DNA from: Aselliscus stoliczkanus
Taxonomy: Eukaryota; Chordata; Mammalia; Chiroptera; Hipposideridae
Direction of reading: 5' to 3'
Length of the DNA stretch: 64,000 nt
Assembly: GCA_033961575.1 (NCBI GenBank)
Contig: CM066730.1
Coordinates: forward strand, 132,374,023 to 132,438,022
Shown: positions 1-11,733 of the stretch, in pieces
Position numbering within the stretch: position 1 is the first letter of the stretch
Layout: the number at the start of each line of letters is the position of its first letter
Position numbers and translations under genes: made by a program
The notes under the pieces: generated by a model
The model's database searches: none
Told to the model about the DNA's origin: nothing
Seen by the model: only the letters and a program-made list of their open reading frames with translations

Positions 1-2540
1 TATCAAGACAGGGAAGTGTGCTCTTTAGAAAGATCAAACTGTTATTTACAGACACTCCTTTTGAAGTCCCTGCCATAAAAATTTTCTCTATATTTCTCCT
101 CTGGACTTTTGGCAATGTTCCCCCATGGAAGAAGGTCAAATACTTAAAAGACTCCTTTTAGTCATGTTGTTAATAAATAAAGCAATGTTATTTAAACCTT
201 TGGGTGCTTTTGTCAGTCAAAGATATCACTGATTTTCTCTCCCACATAGGGAAATGTACCAAGGTCATGGAAGCCCTGGAAAAATATAAATTTTTCAAAG
301 AAGCTCTGTTCTCTTGGTGCCAGGGTGACTTTCAATTGGCTCCGGGAGGTCGCCTTAGTCACATTTGAGTTCATTTGTTAGTCTCAGGTTGCTCATCAGA
401 AGAAACTGATAGCATTGAATTCCAAGTAGTAAGTTTTGTACCATTGACTATTCATTTTAGGAAACTCCTCTTTAGACAATCTTTTATAAGATATGCAAAA
501 AATGGATAACAGAAACGTTCCTGAAAAGATGAGTGCAAATCAAAATCTGGTTTATTTTTTTTAAAAATTCACTACTAATAATCACTCTTTAAAAACTAAT
601 AGTGATTAGTATAACTCACACTTATACAGAAACCAAGAGTCGATCAAATATTTTCACATATAATCTCATTTAATTCTCACAAGAAATCTTTCAGAAAAAT
701 TCAAACATTAAAGTGCATGTTAACTTATGCTATGAATTGAGCTAGGCCCTGGAGATACAAAAATAAATTAAAAAATGGTCCTTGTCCTCAAGGAATTCAC
801 CATTTTTATTATCGTCTTACGTAACATAGTAGGTAAGTAAAGCTCAAAAATTAGAATATATTTGTCCATTGAGGCCAGTTACATCCAGGACTGAAACTGG
901 AGTTGTTTGACCCAAACTTATTCTTACTACATCAAACTCTTGCTTAGCGTGAAGAGGAAATGGAGAGGAAAGTGGCCATGCTTTTTTTTTTTTAAGAAGA
1001 CATTCCCTTAATTTATTAATTTTTAATTTATGATTTTTCTAAATTTGGGATTCTTAAGACAATGTGTACCCTTGCAATCTCTCTTGCTGTTAATTCAATG
1101 GTTTGCATTTCTAATATTAAAAGGAAATGTTTTCATCATTTATTTGCTTAAATAGAAATAGAATCCAAGTTATCATGTTCAGATATGATGTTCAATTAAG
1201 CAATTCACAGGGTATAATAGCTACATATGCTATTATATGTTATTCTGGGTCTCACAACTGAGGAGACGGAGACTTGGGGAGAGTTCTTATATGCAAAAGA
1301 AATTGGTGATTGAAGGGTTAGACAAAAAAAATAGGAAAAAAGGTTCAAGGAATTTGGCTTTAGGATGAGAGCTGAAGAACATCTTGGTAACCATCTTCAT
1401 GTACATGAGAAGTTATTATACCAGCTGTTTTTTTACATCTACAGACAGAAGAAAATGAATTCAAACTGCAGCCCTAGGGATTTAGGTTAACTATGAAAAA
1501 TGATTTGCTGACAGGTGAGTTTGTCAGTTACTGGAATAAAGTACCAGAGGAAGTTGTGGAAACTCCCTTAAAATACAAAAAAGATTTCTAATCTCTTTGT
1601 ATAGTTCAAATATGGCATGACCCCAGGCAAAAAGGTGGACTACACGGCCTCTCAAGATTCCTTTCAGCTCAAGGATATTGCCATGATGATCTCAGCCACT
1701 AAAAGCACCTTTTCATGGGGAAAACCAGCTTCAGGCTGAAGTTCCACATGCCTACAATCTCCCTTTTACTTGGATAATCATTCCATATATGCATGCCCTA
1801 TAGATAATAACCTCGACTCGTGGTTTTCTTCCAAATGTCAGCCAGAATCAATTTAAAAGTGCTTTGGTCTGGTTTCTAAAAGGTCAAGTGTGGGGCATTG
1901 TAAATATTTAAAAAACTGTTGTACCCCTCACTCTTTAAGTTTCCTTTTAATCCCAAACTAGGTAGAATCCAGTGGAAATTCTGATTATAAGTTTCTGAGA
2001 TAATATCCACCTACAGTAGGCCCACAAGCTTTCTCTCACCAAATTAAGTTGATACTGGCTTTAGAGCTTGCTCAGAAGCAAAGCAAGCACAACAGAGGAC
2101 TGGGGGGTATGAGATAGAGTGCACCTAAGATATCACTCCATGCAGTTCGTTTATTTGACAGCCAAGAAATAGGCTTAGAATGCTCAAGGGGTTAGGAGGG
2201 GTCATACAGCTCAGTAAAATACAAAGTTGAGATTAGAATTCATGTCTTTTGGTCCCCTGTACAATGACTTGTTTTCTAAAGCATATTATTCATATTCAAG
2301 AACCAAACCAAAGGTGAGTTTAAAAAAAATCATGTTCCAAAATATATTCAGGTGCTAAAAGACTAGACAACTTGAAATTCCTTTCTTATGGAAACATCTG
2401 ATTCTTCTCTCTACACTATGATAATGAAATCAGCTTTATCTTCCCATACTAAAAGACATATATAACAGTCATTCCATTAATATGGGACTGCCACACACCA
2501 GCCCTGTGCACAAATAAAATGCTTATCTTTGTTAATGTGT
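1..2540. other. AT-rich non-coding stretch, no gene seen
   Basis: I see no open frame of coding character, no RNA gene and no young repeat here. A weak L2-like trace in antisense is visible around 720-830, where a 'ctaggccctggagatac ... cttgtcctcaaggaattcacc' pattern resembles the reverse of an L2 3' end. The rest reads as unique intergenic or intronic sequence. Confidence 0.5.
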
Positions 2541-2559
2541 TTGTTAGATGCTAACTTGT

Positions 2560-2800
2560 CAATTTACCATAACTGTTAAAAGTAGGTTTGAGAGGCAGAA
2601 ACATGTGTTAATCTTGACTTACCAACTGTGATTATCAAGGTGACTTTGGGCAAGTACCTTAACCTATTTGTTTCCCCATCTGCAAAATGACAATGATAAT
2701 ATTCACTTAGATTGACTGAAATATTACTACAAATTAAATGCTTAGCACAGGCCTGGTAAACACTAAGTAAATTATAGGTACTACTGCCTATAGTTATTAT
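2560..2800 (+). repeat. MIR-type ancient SINE fragment
   Basis: The stretch contains the typical MIR core pattern of 'gactttgggcaagt', a pyrimidine-rich segment and then 'ccccatctgcaaaatgacaa', followed by an A/T-rich end. It is heavily diverged and carries no target-site duplication that I can see. The small open frames here are chance frames. Confidence 0.6.
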
Positions 2801-2984
2801 TTTTACTATTATTATTATTCTCATATACTTCAACACTTAGTAAGTTGCCCTAAGAGATGATGAGAGAGACAGTCTTTCTATTAGGTACAAAGGATAAAAG
2901 AGCTGTTTTTTAGGAAAACAAAATTTTGCCCCCAGAGCCATGAAATACATATCCCCAGGATTAAAAGAAAGTTTAACTGATATT

Positions 2985-3240
2985 GTCTGCATTTCCTGAG
3001 GACCTAGTATGTGTCAAAAGCTCTACTAAGTGTTGTGGGTATAAAAATGAAGGAAATAGTCATGCTCCTCGAGGTTTTCATGGTCTAGAGTTGAAAGAAA
3101 CAAATAAACAGATAAATACAGTATGACATGGCAAAGAGAATATTATGGACAGTGCATGGAGAGAGGATGAAGAAGAATGGGGAAAGGTGGTAAGTGGGTT
3201 TTGGAAAGACTGATCAGGAAATCCAACCACTTACGTTGAG
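2985..3240 (-). repeat. LINE-2 3'-end fragment, antisense
   Basis: 'cctagtatgtgtcaaaagctc', 'ggtataaaaatgaagg' and 'cctcgaggttttcatggtctag' follow the reverse complement of a mammalian L2 3' end in order. The fragment is old and fragmentary. Confidence 0.5.
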
Positions 3241-4580
3241 TCTAAATTCTAAGCAATAAGATGATGGAGGTTCATGATCACTGAATAGTGCTTTAAAAAC
3301 TTAAATTTTATAGACATAAAGAGGTCACTGATAAAATTAGTAATTTATCTGTCTCATCTTCATTCAGTTGGGCAGAAATGACCAGAAAATAAAAGCATCT
3401 TCAATAGATAGGCAGAGAACCATTTTGGGCACTACACCTGGCACATGCATATACATATCAGTAACGATTTACTGCATAAGCTCTTTTCAGTAAATCTGCA
3501 ATTTATTGGAGAGTAATTTTCAATTTTATTATCATCTGATTTTTACTAACACAACTCCTCAAAGATAATTATCCAGGTAATGTTCTCAGTTCTCCTTTTC
3601 AGCTTTCATGTGCATTCTCATTCTAACTTGACAAAAGGCAGACACATAAAGGGAGTCATTACCAATATCCCCTGGCTTTCTATTGACTGGATAATAATCT
3701 AATTACATGGCTCACATTTGCTTGAATGTGAGGTAATATTCTAATGTCTGCTAATTTTTAACTATCCACAGTTAAAAAAAATCTTATTTATAATATGACC
3801 CACAGATCAATACTAAAAATAAGTTCTGAGACTTGTGAATATATAGAAAAAAACAACACTCATAGTCTATGTAATAAATCACTCATATAAAAAACCCTCA
3901 GAGCAGATAATTTGATGTTTAAACTATTAAATGCTTAAGATGACATAGCTCACAAAATGTACCAATAGATCAGGCAGAATCGAAACCTTTCTCCCTGAGA
4001 TACTGGCATCCTACACAGTAGTAGTAGCTCCTTACACAATACATAATAACATTTTTTATAATGTTTATTGCATTAGTATATAAGCAGAAACCACAGCAGC
4101 AACAAAACAAAAAGGTTATATGGCAAAGTAAGTTCCAAGCAACATTCCTTTGAAATAACCTCCTGAGATTCTTTGAAAACACATAATGAATAGAAACATA
4201 TTATTTTGACTCTGCTTTTAAATCAATAAGTAAATCGGGAAGCAATTTACCAGATTAAACACTCTGAAATATTTATATTTTGTTAGAATAAAGACACACA
4301 CATGAAAAAAAAATCACAACTCACAACTAATCATGAAATATTTATACAGCACTTGGTGCTTTGCCAAACATGTTTCCATGCCTCATCATATTTGAGCTCT
4401 AACAGTATCCGTGTTAAGTGTTATTACAGGGTCTGAAGGAGGCTAACTTTGTAGAGTAGCAAGTACACGGTTAACCAACGGCTATGAGGCATGTTCGTGC
4501 CAGTAGATCATTTCCAGGTCAGCACTGATGCAGCTTCCATTCAGAACCACCTGTCACTAAGTAGTGTTAGTTCTAGCCCT
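3241..4580. other. unique AT-rich sequence, nothing recognised
   Basis: No repeat family, RNA gene or coding frame could be supported. A 70-codon antisense frame (3970-4182) has low-complexity hydrophobic composition and no recognisable domain, so I regard it as chance. Confidence 0.45.
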
Positions 4581-4589
4581 GTAGCATTT

Positions 4590-4742
4590 GGTGAATTTGT
4601 CCCCTCATTTCCATTTCTTCCCTTGAATGAAAGACCTATGAAGGCAGGGAGTTTATCAGTTTGTGATTATCATATTTTTATACGTAGAACAGTGCTTGCA
4701 GACAGGAGGTGTTCCATAAATACTTTTAAATGAATGAATGAA
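4590..4742 (+). repeat. LINE-2 3' terminus
   Basis: The order 'gaaagacctatgaaggcagg', 'cagtgcttgcagacaggag', 'tccataaatac', then a terminal tgaa tetranucleotide repeat (tgaatgaatgaat) is the diagnostic L2 3' end in sense orientation. Confidence 0.6.
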
Positions 4743-4949
4743 TTCCTAGAGTCCTAAGTTATCCTACTCCTTAAATCTTCCCCTCTAGAGTTTTATGGAA
4801 CATGTTAATTGACATCATGAGCCAGATTTTCTTTTCTTTCGTGTACCTTATACATGGCTGTTTAACGGATTTTACTGAAGCACAGATTTAATGGTTTTAT
4901 TTCATAGCTTAAAGCATTTTTTAAAAATGTCTCATTATTACTAACCGTG

Positions 4950-5360
4950 CACCCTGGCATTTAAAGTCTGCCACTAATGGCTCTACCCAAATTTTCACCA
5001 GATCCCAACCTTCAGTTTCAAAATAAGATCCTTTGTATTATTCTTGTCACCCCGTCAAACCATCTTGCCTATCTGATTTCTGTTCATGCAGGTCCCTTGG
5101 CCCAAAATGGCCTCACCCACCATCTTTCCCTATTGAAATACTGTAACATATTTATGTGAAATGCTGCTTCAATGAAGATGCGCTGATCAGATGCCATTGC
5201 TTTGCCTTATGCCTCTATCTTATTCTGCCTCGTAATACAGTTATATGTGGATTCATGTCTTGTTCCCAGTACTCTAACCTTTCTAAGGCCAACAAATGCC
5301 TATTACTTCACTTTTGCCCTAAAGTTCCTGCCATGTGTAGTAAATATGTATCTGCTAAGT
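4950..5360 (+). repeat. LINE-2 fragment, sense
   Basis: The sequence follows the L2 3' untranslated pattern ('gatcccaaccttcag', 'ccatctttccctattgaaat', 'gccttatgcctctatctta'). It is diverged. Two small frames over it are accidental. Confidence 0.45.
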
Positions 5361-5429
5361 CCAAGTGATTCCAAAAGGTAGGTCATAGGACTGAAAAATA
5401 TCTATCTCCTTGCACATTTGGTAAAGAAA

Positions 5430-5650
5430 GCAGAGGACAGATGTAGAGTTCCAAAAATTTGGGGTTTGAATCTGAGATCTGCCTTTTACAAGTGCCTCAC
5501 TCAAGATTTTTATTTTTCCTTTTCACCTGACTGAAGCTCAGTCTTGCCTCATCATCTATAAAATAATGATAATTGTATTATCTACCTTACAACGTTGCCT
5601 GTCCAACTTAAATGGGAAAATGGGAGTGAAAATGCTGTGTGTACTTTAAA
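5430..5650 (+). repeat. MIR-type SINE fragment
   Basis: 'tggggtttgaatctgagatc', a split 'agtgcctcactcaag' and 'cctcatcatctataaaataatg' follow the MIR sense consensus, including the core and 3' region. No TSD is recognisable, as expected for an ancient copy. Confidence 0.6.
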
Positions 5651-5961
5651 GTGTTAAAAAGGTTTGGTTATTTTCTAATCATATGCCATGGAGCTTGCTG
5701 TATGCATAAGAAATGAAAATGACTTGGTAATTGTGAGCCCTTTCCTGCCATACCTGGTTGGGAATGGGGAAGTGGAATGAATAAAAAGACTGGAAAAGGA
5801 GGGTGAGCGTCCGTCCTCCTTCTGCCTGGAGTCCCACTGCCCAGCAGGTGACAAATGGGCATTTGGACATATTTTAACATGAATGCTCAGCCAAGTCACT
5901 AAATTGTTCCATGACACCATTTAGAAAAGACTTCCAATGATAAATTATTTTGAGATGTAGA

Positions 5962-6009
5962 GTTAATCACATATTTAATTAAGCTGTTAATCACATATTT
6001 AATAAAAGC
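5962..6009. repeat. 24-bp direct tandem duplication
   Basis: A 17-bp block 'gttaatcacatatttaa' begins at 5962 and again at 5986, giving a 24-bp period with two copies. It lies in AT-rich unique DNA. Confidence 0.85.
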
Positions 6010-6640
6010 AGCTTTTAAGAAAATAAAAAGCACATTTTAAAGGTGTTTTTTTTCTTTCTCTACTTCCTCCTGTATATTTTCTCTTTGCTAAATTCATTTA
6101 AAAAAAATGTAACTATGAAAGTTTGCCATCTTCCTTGGAAAATACTTTAACTGTACTCTGTGCTTGTATCATTGTTTCTGGGCCCCTCTCATTTAGAATT
6201 CAATACAGAAGGCTGAGAATGAAGACAGAAGAGGAGGAAGCAGTGCCAGGAACTAGCCTGGCTGGTTACAGTCCTCCTGACCCAGAGAAAGCTGTTTCCC
6301 ATGCCACTTTCTGCTTCAGGTAGCCCCAATCATATAGACAAGCTGGAAACAGGTTATGATATCTGAGAACCCTGGGCCAGCCAACATGGCTCATTGTGCT
6401 GTAATCTGATTTTAGAAGGGTTGACGCAGTTCACCTTCCTTGTCGGAGGCTTTCCCACATTTCTGGATAGCTGGTGACATTTTAATAATTTTTGTTTTTT
6501 AAGTGCACGGAAAAAAAAACATCTGCCCATTATCTGAGAAACTATAACAGCTACCTCTTTGGAGTGAGGGCTTGGTTATGAATCAGTGTTTTTCTGTTTC
6601 TTCATTTCATTTATGTGCAGGTTTACTAGACACTCTGGAC
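6010..6640. other. unique sequence, no gene seen
   Basis: No repeat or coding signature is recognised. A 66-codon plus-strand frame (6123-6323) lacks a domain or any sign of purifying codon use that I can judge by eye. Confidence 0.4.
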
Positions 6641-7060
6641 TGGTTTGAAACCTCCCAATGACGTCAATGGGGCAGCGAAATTGGAGCAGCGGAGACAGCT
6701 GCAATGCACCAAGTCTACTGAGGTTTTATTCTTTTCTCCCAGGGTGACATCTGAGACAGATATTATCAATCAAGCCCTCCTGGCTCAGCACCAAATCAAA
6801 GGCACTTTATCATTCAAAGCAGTAAAAGCTGCAATTAGATGATCTGTTCAGCTTTTTCCCTAGGAATATCTTGTTCATGACAATTAATAATGCAATTAAA
6901 AGTAAATTAAACAAAAGAATGCTCACTAAAATATTTAAATATGGGAGGTATGCCCTTTTATATTTCAGTTATCAAATTATTAAAGATCACGCTCTACATA
7001 TATTTTGAATAAAAAGTCAAAACAATCGAATTGCTATCTCTTTTGAAAACACTAATGAAA
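6640..7060. promoter_or_regulatory. possible conserved regulatory element with a CRE-like site
   Basis: This repeat-free block contains a perfect CRE octamer TGACGTCA at 6659-6666 within 'ccaatgacgtcaatgggg'. A run of homeodomain-type ATTA/TAAT cores follows between about 6830 and 6920 ('gacaattaataatgcaatta'). Such clustering is seen in developmental enhancers, but it can also arise by chance in AT-rich DNA. No conservation data were available, so this is a hypothesis only. Confidence 0.2.
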
Positions 7061-7438
7061 GTCAACTGTGAAACTTTAACCAGTTTCCAGGAAATGTCCA
7101 AATGTCCAGGAAAAAATATGTAGGTACATATACAGTGAAGCTTGACTGTCATTTAGAAAACAGCAAACTACAACAACAACAAAACCCCTGTAACGATTGA
7201 TAGGAAGGAAACTAGTGCTCTGTGAATTAACATTTCTTTCAAAAACATTCAAAATAAAACTAAAAAGAAGAAAGCAGAGCCAACTGTTTTTCTGCTGTTA
7301 AGCATAACATATTATTTACTGGCTTTTCAAGTGTCTCTTCTCAGTAATAGTCTTGCTTGCCTCAGTGTACAACAGCATATTGAAAAAATACAACACTTAA
7401 TCTAATTATACAGTTTTAAAGTAAAGGTCTCCACTCTG

Positions 7439-7439
7439 T

Positions 7440-7487
<48 letters not shown>

Positions 7488-7528
7488 TCTCTCTCCCTCT
7501 CTCTCTCCCTCTCTCCTTCCCTCCCTCT
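7439..7528 (+). repeat. (TC)n microsatellite / polypyrimidine tract
   Basis: About 90 bases of almost uninterrupted CT dinucleotides, with occasional CCCT interruptions, give a long homopyrimidine strand. The tract is prone to slippage and could form triplex (H-DNA) structures. Confidence 0.95.
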
Positions 7529-7529
7529 G

Positions 7530-8370
7530 CAACTTTAAACTAGTAAGGATACTCAAGGCTAATCATAGCAAATCTAACTAATACACATCCTGAAAATGGA
7601 CCTTTGTTTTCAAAGCTGCCTAGGAGAGCTGGGCGTAGAGGATCCTCACCAGGGTGAAGACTCTTGAACTAACTGCTCTCTTGCCTTTCCTTGCTTTCAG
7701 TAGTTTGTTGGCAAACAATGATGGTGATGAAATAAGTATAAAGGGGAATAGAGAGAAAACTGGGGACAAACATAAGGGAGAAACGCCAATGTCAATCTCA
7801 AGGCTATGTGACCAAAATGAATAGGATCCAAAGCTATTTAGTCTAGAAAGTCAAACTGGCCAAGAACAAGAAATACAGAAAACAGTACTCTTCAGCCATG
7901 GTCGATTGTCCACAAAGCATCATCATCGGCTCACTCCATGTGATCACAGCAGGTAATATTACATATGATGTACATATATATGTATAACCTAATAACAGAC
8001 TCCAAAAACAAGAAAGGCCATGATACAAGAAACTTCCTTTTCCAATGAGGAATAAACAAGAAAGCATGTGTTTAGATGTCAGCACTAAAAGTTTAGGTTA
8101 GCTGGAACAACAAAAGCCTTGCCAATAAGTTATGTTTACCCAAAACAGAGTGTTGAAAGTGCTCTTTATTATTTAGATTTCAACAATAAGCTTCTTTTTT
8201 CCACTCTCTTCCATTCATTTAGTTGTGAAACAGATAATAAGTCATAGTGAAAGCTACCAAATATATTTGAACATTAGGTACAAGGCTGAGCAACCTAACT
8301 GATCCAGCCCTCAAGTTTCTCCCGCAACTAGAGTCATCTTTCCCTTTTCCATTCCTTTCATTCAGCATCA
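7530..8370. other. unique sequence, nothing recognised
   Basis: No supported coding frame or repeat. The antisense frames of 80 and 97 codons overlapping 7843-8512 show no domain, and one runs into the neighbouring MIR. Confidence 0.45.
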
Positions 8371-8377
8371 TGTAACG

Positions 8378-8530
8378 ATATGTGCACTGAGGCTGGGTGG
8401 ATGTGGGTTTGTATCCCAGTTCCATCCCTTGGTAGTTACATGTCCTTGAATGACTCCATCTGCAAAATGATAATGAAATGAAATGACACACAAATAAACA
8501 CCTTGCAGACACTCTAAATGTAATAACTAT
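8378..8530 (+). repeat. MIR-type SINE fragment
   Basis: 'gggtttgtatcccagttcca', 'tggtagttacatgtccttgaa' and 'ctccatctgcaaaatgataa' are in MIR order, sense orientation. Confidence 0.6.
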
Positions 8531-8603
8531 TATTTTTAGATACTTGTTTAAAAATGTGTATCACTGTACTTCAGTGCCAAGTACTATGGTAGGCAGTGGG
8601 AGC

Positions 8604-8625
8604 GTGCGCGCGCACACACACACGT
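8604..8625. repeat. alternating purine-pyrimidine tract (gtgcgcgcgcacacacacac)
   Basis: A short run of strictly alternating purine and pyrimidine with a CG-rich centre followed by CA repeats. This is the composition that favours left-handed Z-DNA. Confidence 0.8.
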
Positions 8626-8874
8626 AGCACACGTAAATAGCATAAAATCCACAGAGTAAAGCAAGCTAGCAACTTGAGAATCATTCTTAAGTCCCACATC
8701 TAATGATCATTACCAGTCCCAATAAAAGCCAAGTAGGGCCCTTTCACAGATGTGGGAAGGTTAACCTGTCTTATCAGCCAGTGGTCTGAGTGTCATAAAC
8801 AAGTGAGTAACTACCCAAGTGGTTACCTAACCCAGAACATTGTTTCTTTTGCCTTTCTTGAATTGGTTTCCTCT

Positions 8875-9450
8875 TTATCTGGCCATAGATGACCTAGTTT
8901 GTGTCATTGTCACCTCTTTCCTGAATTACAGCAACAGCCTTCTACCCAGTTTCCTTAATGTGAGCTTTACCTCTGTGATCATCCTTTTAAGTGACAAATA
9001 TGGATCATGCCACTCCCTGCTGAAACACCTGCATGCCTTCTTAACACTTCTATGGAAAAAGTCTCTGTTCCTTAGCATGTCACAACAAATGCCTATATGA
9101 CATGTGGCTTGCCTTGAAACTCACATTATTGTCTAATGTTATCTTCTTGATGTGGCTTTTAGTACCCACTCATGTCACTCAGTTCATCCGACTAGCTATG
9201 CTGTTTCACATTTTCTCATGTTTTCTGCCCTTTTCTTCCATCTCTGCCTTCTCATTCCTATTAACACACGCTTTTATTAAGACACTTACCAGATTGTAGT
9301 AACATATATCCTGCTTCCTCCCTACTGGAGTGCGAGCTCCTGAAGAATAATGACCACTTGTTCATTTCTATTTTCCCTAGCTAGGCACAGGATGGCATGC
9401 TGCTCTGAAAAATACTAAATGCATCAATGAACATTGGTATCTATGAACTC
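8875..9450 (+). repeat. LINE-2 3' region, sense
   Basis: The order 'ttcctgaattacagcaacag', 'catgccactccctgctgaaa', 'gtgcgagctcctgaag' and 'ctaggcacaggatggca' matches the L2 3' region in sense orientation. Diverged open frames here (8840-9299) are chance frames within the repeat. Confidence 0.6.
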
Positions 9451-10640
9451 AGTTAATCTACCTTACCAAAGAGATTTTAGAATTCTTTCTGTGGAAGAGG
9501 GATGGATCTTTCGAGGCCTTCTTGGACAGGCAGGCCCCATTTTCTTCCCCGCTAAACCTGCTTTTGATTGAGAAAATAGGCACTGGATTCTGGAGCCATG
9601 AGAAAGGATACTAGAAATTCTATTATAGAGCCAGGTCCAGATAGACATATTTAAAATCAACACATTCTGAGGGTTCCCAGTTCTTCTAAGGGGTAGAGAG
9701 CCTATCACTTCAATCAGAAATTGTAGTGATGCCAGAGATGAGAGTTTACATCAGCCCATGCAAGAAACTAATTAATCATTTATTGACAACTACACTTGTC
9801 CACATGAGCATCCTGGATCATTTATTAATTCACTCAGAAAATATTGACTGACAGCTGTGTCATCTTAGACACTGCAAATTCAATGGTGAGCAAATAGGTT
9901 AGCTTATATTTCCTGAACATTTGCTGTGGTCTATGTTTCTTTCCTTCTAATACAGTTTTGATGTGTGGGCAGCCCACGATGGAGGTCTCTTTTTGTCACT
10001 AGGTAAATCTTACTCTCCATGCCATAATCCTGGATGTCCTCCTTCATGCAACTTCTGTTTCTGTGTGCAGACCCCTCTTGAATTCTGCTTTCCAACTCAT
10101 CCATGTGCAGTCCCACTGTCTTATCCATTACCAGAAAAAGGAGAAAAGAGTCACTGTTCTCTAAGCATGCAGAGGTACCTAGATAGTCTGGCATTGGCCA
10201 CTCACAATTTGATGGTGTTTTGCTATTAACAAAGAAATACACTGGCTGTTTCCCTGGTAAGGTAGGCAAACACCCACAAATCAGTGGCTTTGAATTCATC
10301 AAAGCAGTGAACATATATGCTTCATTATCCAAACGTAATGATCAGGTCCTTGATAATCTTTCCCTTATTTATATCAGTTTCAGCAGATAGCATGCCTTGT
10401 GTAAGTGCCTTCTTGCCCAACACATGAGTATCATAAAAATTTGTGAACTGTTGTTTTATAAGCAATCAAAATATTTTTAGTCAAGATTAGCACATATTTC
10501 TACGTAAATTAGGAAATAAATACTATTTTTCTGTTTATAAAGTCCATACAAGAATTTAAATATATTCACTCAATAAATTTAAATATTTATAAATAATAAC
10601 AATAAATAGAATACTCTCATTGGCAGTCAAGAAATGAGTA
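9451..10640. other. unique sequence with one 133-codon antisense frame
   Basis: I recognise no repeat for most of this stretch. The antisense frame 10332-9931 is the longest outside repeats with an ATG start. Its predicted product is mixed polar with no signal peptide, membrane segment or domain that I recognise, and a shorter frame runs on the other strand. I saw no convincing splice sites at both ends. It could be a chance frame or a remnant of an old element. Confidence 0.35.
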
Positions 10641-10641
10641 C

Positions 10642-10749
10642 ATGGGGCTGGCCGAGTGGCACGGTGGTTAAACACTGGCTTGGGAAGCCAGCGGCCCTGG
10701 TTCAGGTCCCACATATGAGGGCCAGTGACACTGCCCTCAAAAAAAAAAA
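10642..10749 (+). mobile_element. short tRNA-derived SINE (bat Rhin-like)
   Basis: The element starts with 'ggggctggccgagtgg' and carries a box-A-like 'tggcacggtggttaaacac' and a box-B-like 'ggttcaggtccc', then 'gtgacactgccctc' and poly(A). A 10-bp duplication 'aaatgagtac' flanks it (10632-10641 and 10747-10756). The head retains a tRNA anticodon arm: a 6-bp stem, with one mispair possible, around a 7-base loop. The Rhin-1-like label is from memory. Confidence 0.9.
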
Positions 10750-10784
10750 TGAGTACTTAAACAATTGTCTTTATCGTGTAGTAT

Positions 10785-10990
10785 AAAGAACAAGAGTTAG
10801 AATCATATGGACCTGAGTTTTTGTTTAGGTTCTGCTCAATATTTATTCCATGAAAATGAGAAAATAAACATCACCTAAACCTCAGCTTTTAATCTGCAAT
10901 ATAGGGATTATAGTACTTATCAAACAGGTTTTTATGAATAAAATGTGTATAAAGTACCTTAATCTGGCATAGAATAGATATTTAATATTT
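10785..10990 (+). repeat. MIR-type SINE fragment
   Basis: 'agaatcatatggacctgagt', 'gaaaataaacatcacctaaac' and 'ctgcaatatagggattatag' follow MIR order in sense. The short SINE immediately upstream is far younger. Confidence 0.5.
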
Positions 10991-11384
10991 TAAAATAATA
11001 TATTTTCTTCTGTTTTGAGGGGTTTTTTTTTCAGGGGGGAGGAAGCGGAAAAATGTTACATGTAAATTTCAGAATATGTCACCTATCATGAGCTTTTTCA
11101 AACAATATATAAGAGAATAAGAGATGCATATATAATCTTTTCCTTTTGCTGTCTTTTTTTTTAATTTAAGGAAACATGTATATTTAAAATAGCAAATCTT
11201 CCCTTTTACTACCATGGTATATTTTGCCTTTAATTAGGTCTTATTTTATGCCCTTCTATAAGTTTTATAAACTTCTCATAGTATTATATATTTTTGTTAC
11301 TATTATGAATCTTTAAAAATTCCATTTTCTAATTTGTTTCTACAAATGATAGGACATCATTCTTTTTAAAAGTATTTTGACATT

Positions 11385-11620
11385 GATCTATTACCTCATA
11401 GACACAGACCACAGTTTAGAGGTTACTAAAAGGTAAGGGAGGAGGGGAAGAAGAGGGTAAAGGGTCAAATATATGGTGATGGAAGGAGATCTGACTCTGG
11501 GTGGTGAACACACAATGCAAGATATGGATGATATGTTACAAAATTGTACACTTAAAACCTGTATAATTTTATTGACCAGTGTCACCTCAATACATTTAAC
11601 AAAATTTTTTAAAAAGGAAA
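11385..11620 (+). mobile_element. L1 3'UTR fragment, sense
   Basis: A purine-rich 'aagggaggaggggaagaag' is followed by 'gggtcaaatatatggtgatg', 'ggtggtgaacacacaatgca', 'aattgtacacttaaaacc' and a T/A-rich end. This resembles the L1 3'UTR seen in laurasiatherian genomes. It is a 5'-truncated copy whose TSD I could not fix. It differs from the 3'UTR of the younger L1 copies at 43.0 and 54.0 kb, so it is an older subfamily. Confidence 0.6.
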
Positions 11621-11733
11621 TATAATGACATGACTGTCTATAATTTATTATAACTAATGAGTGTTTATCTGTATTGTTAGATAATAGATCAAGGTGAAAA
11701 TACTTTTTACTGTCTTTTGTTTAAAGTATGGTA

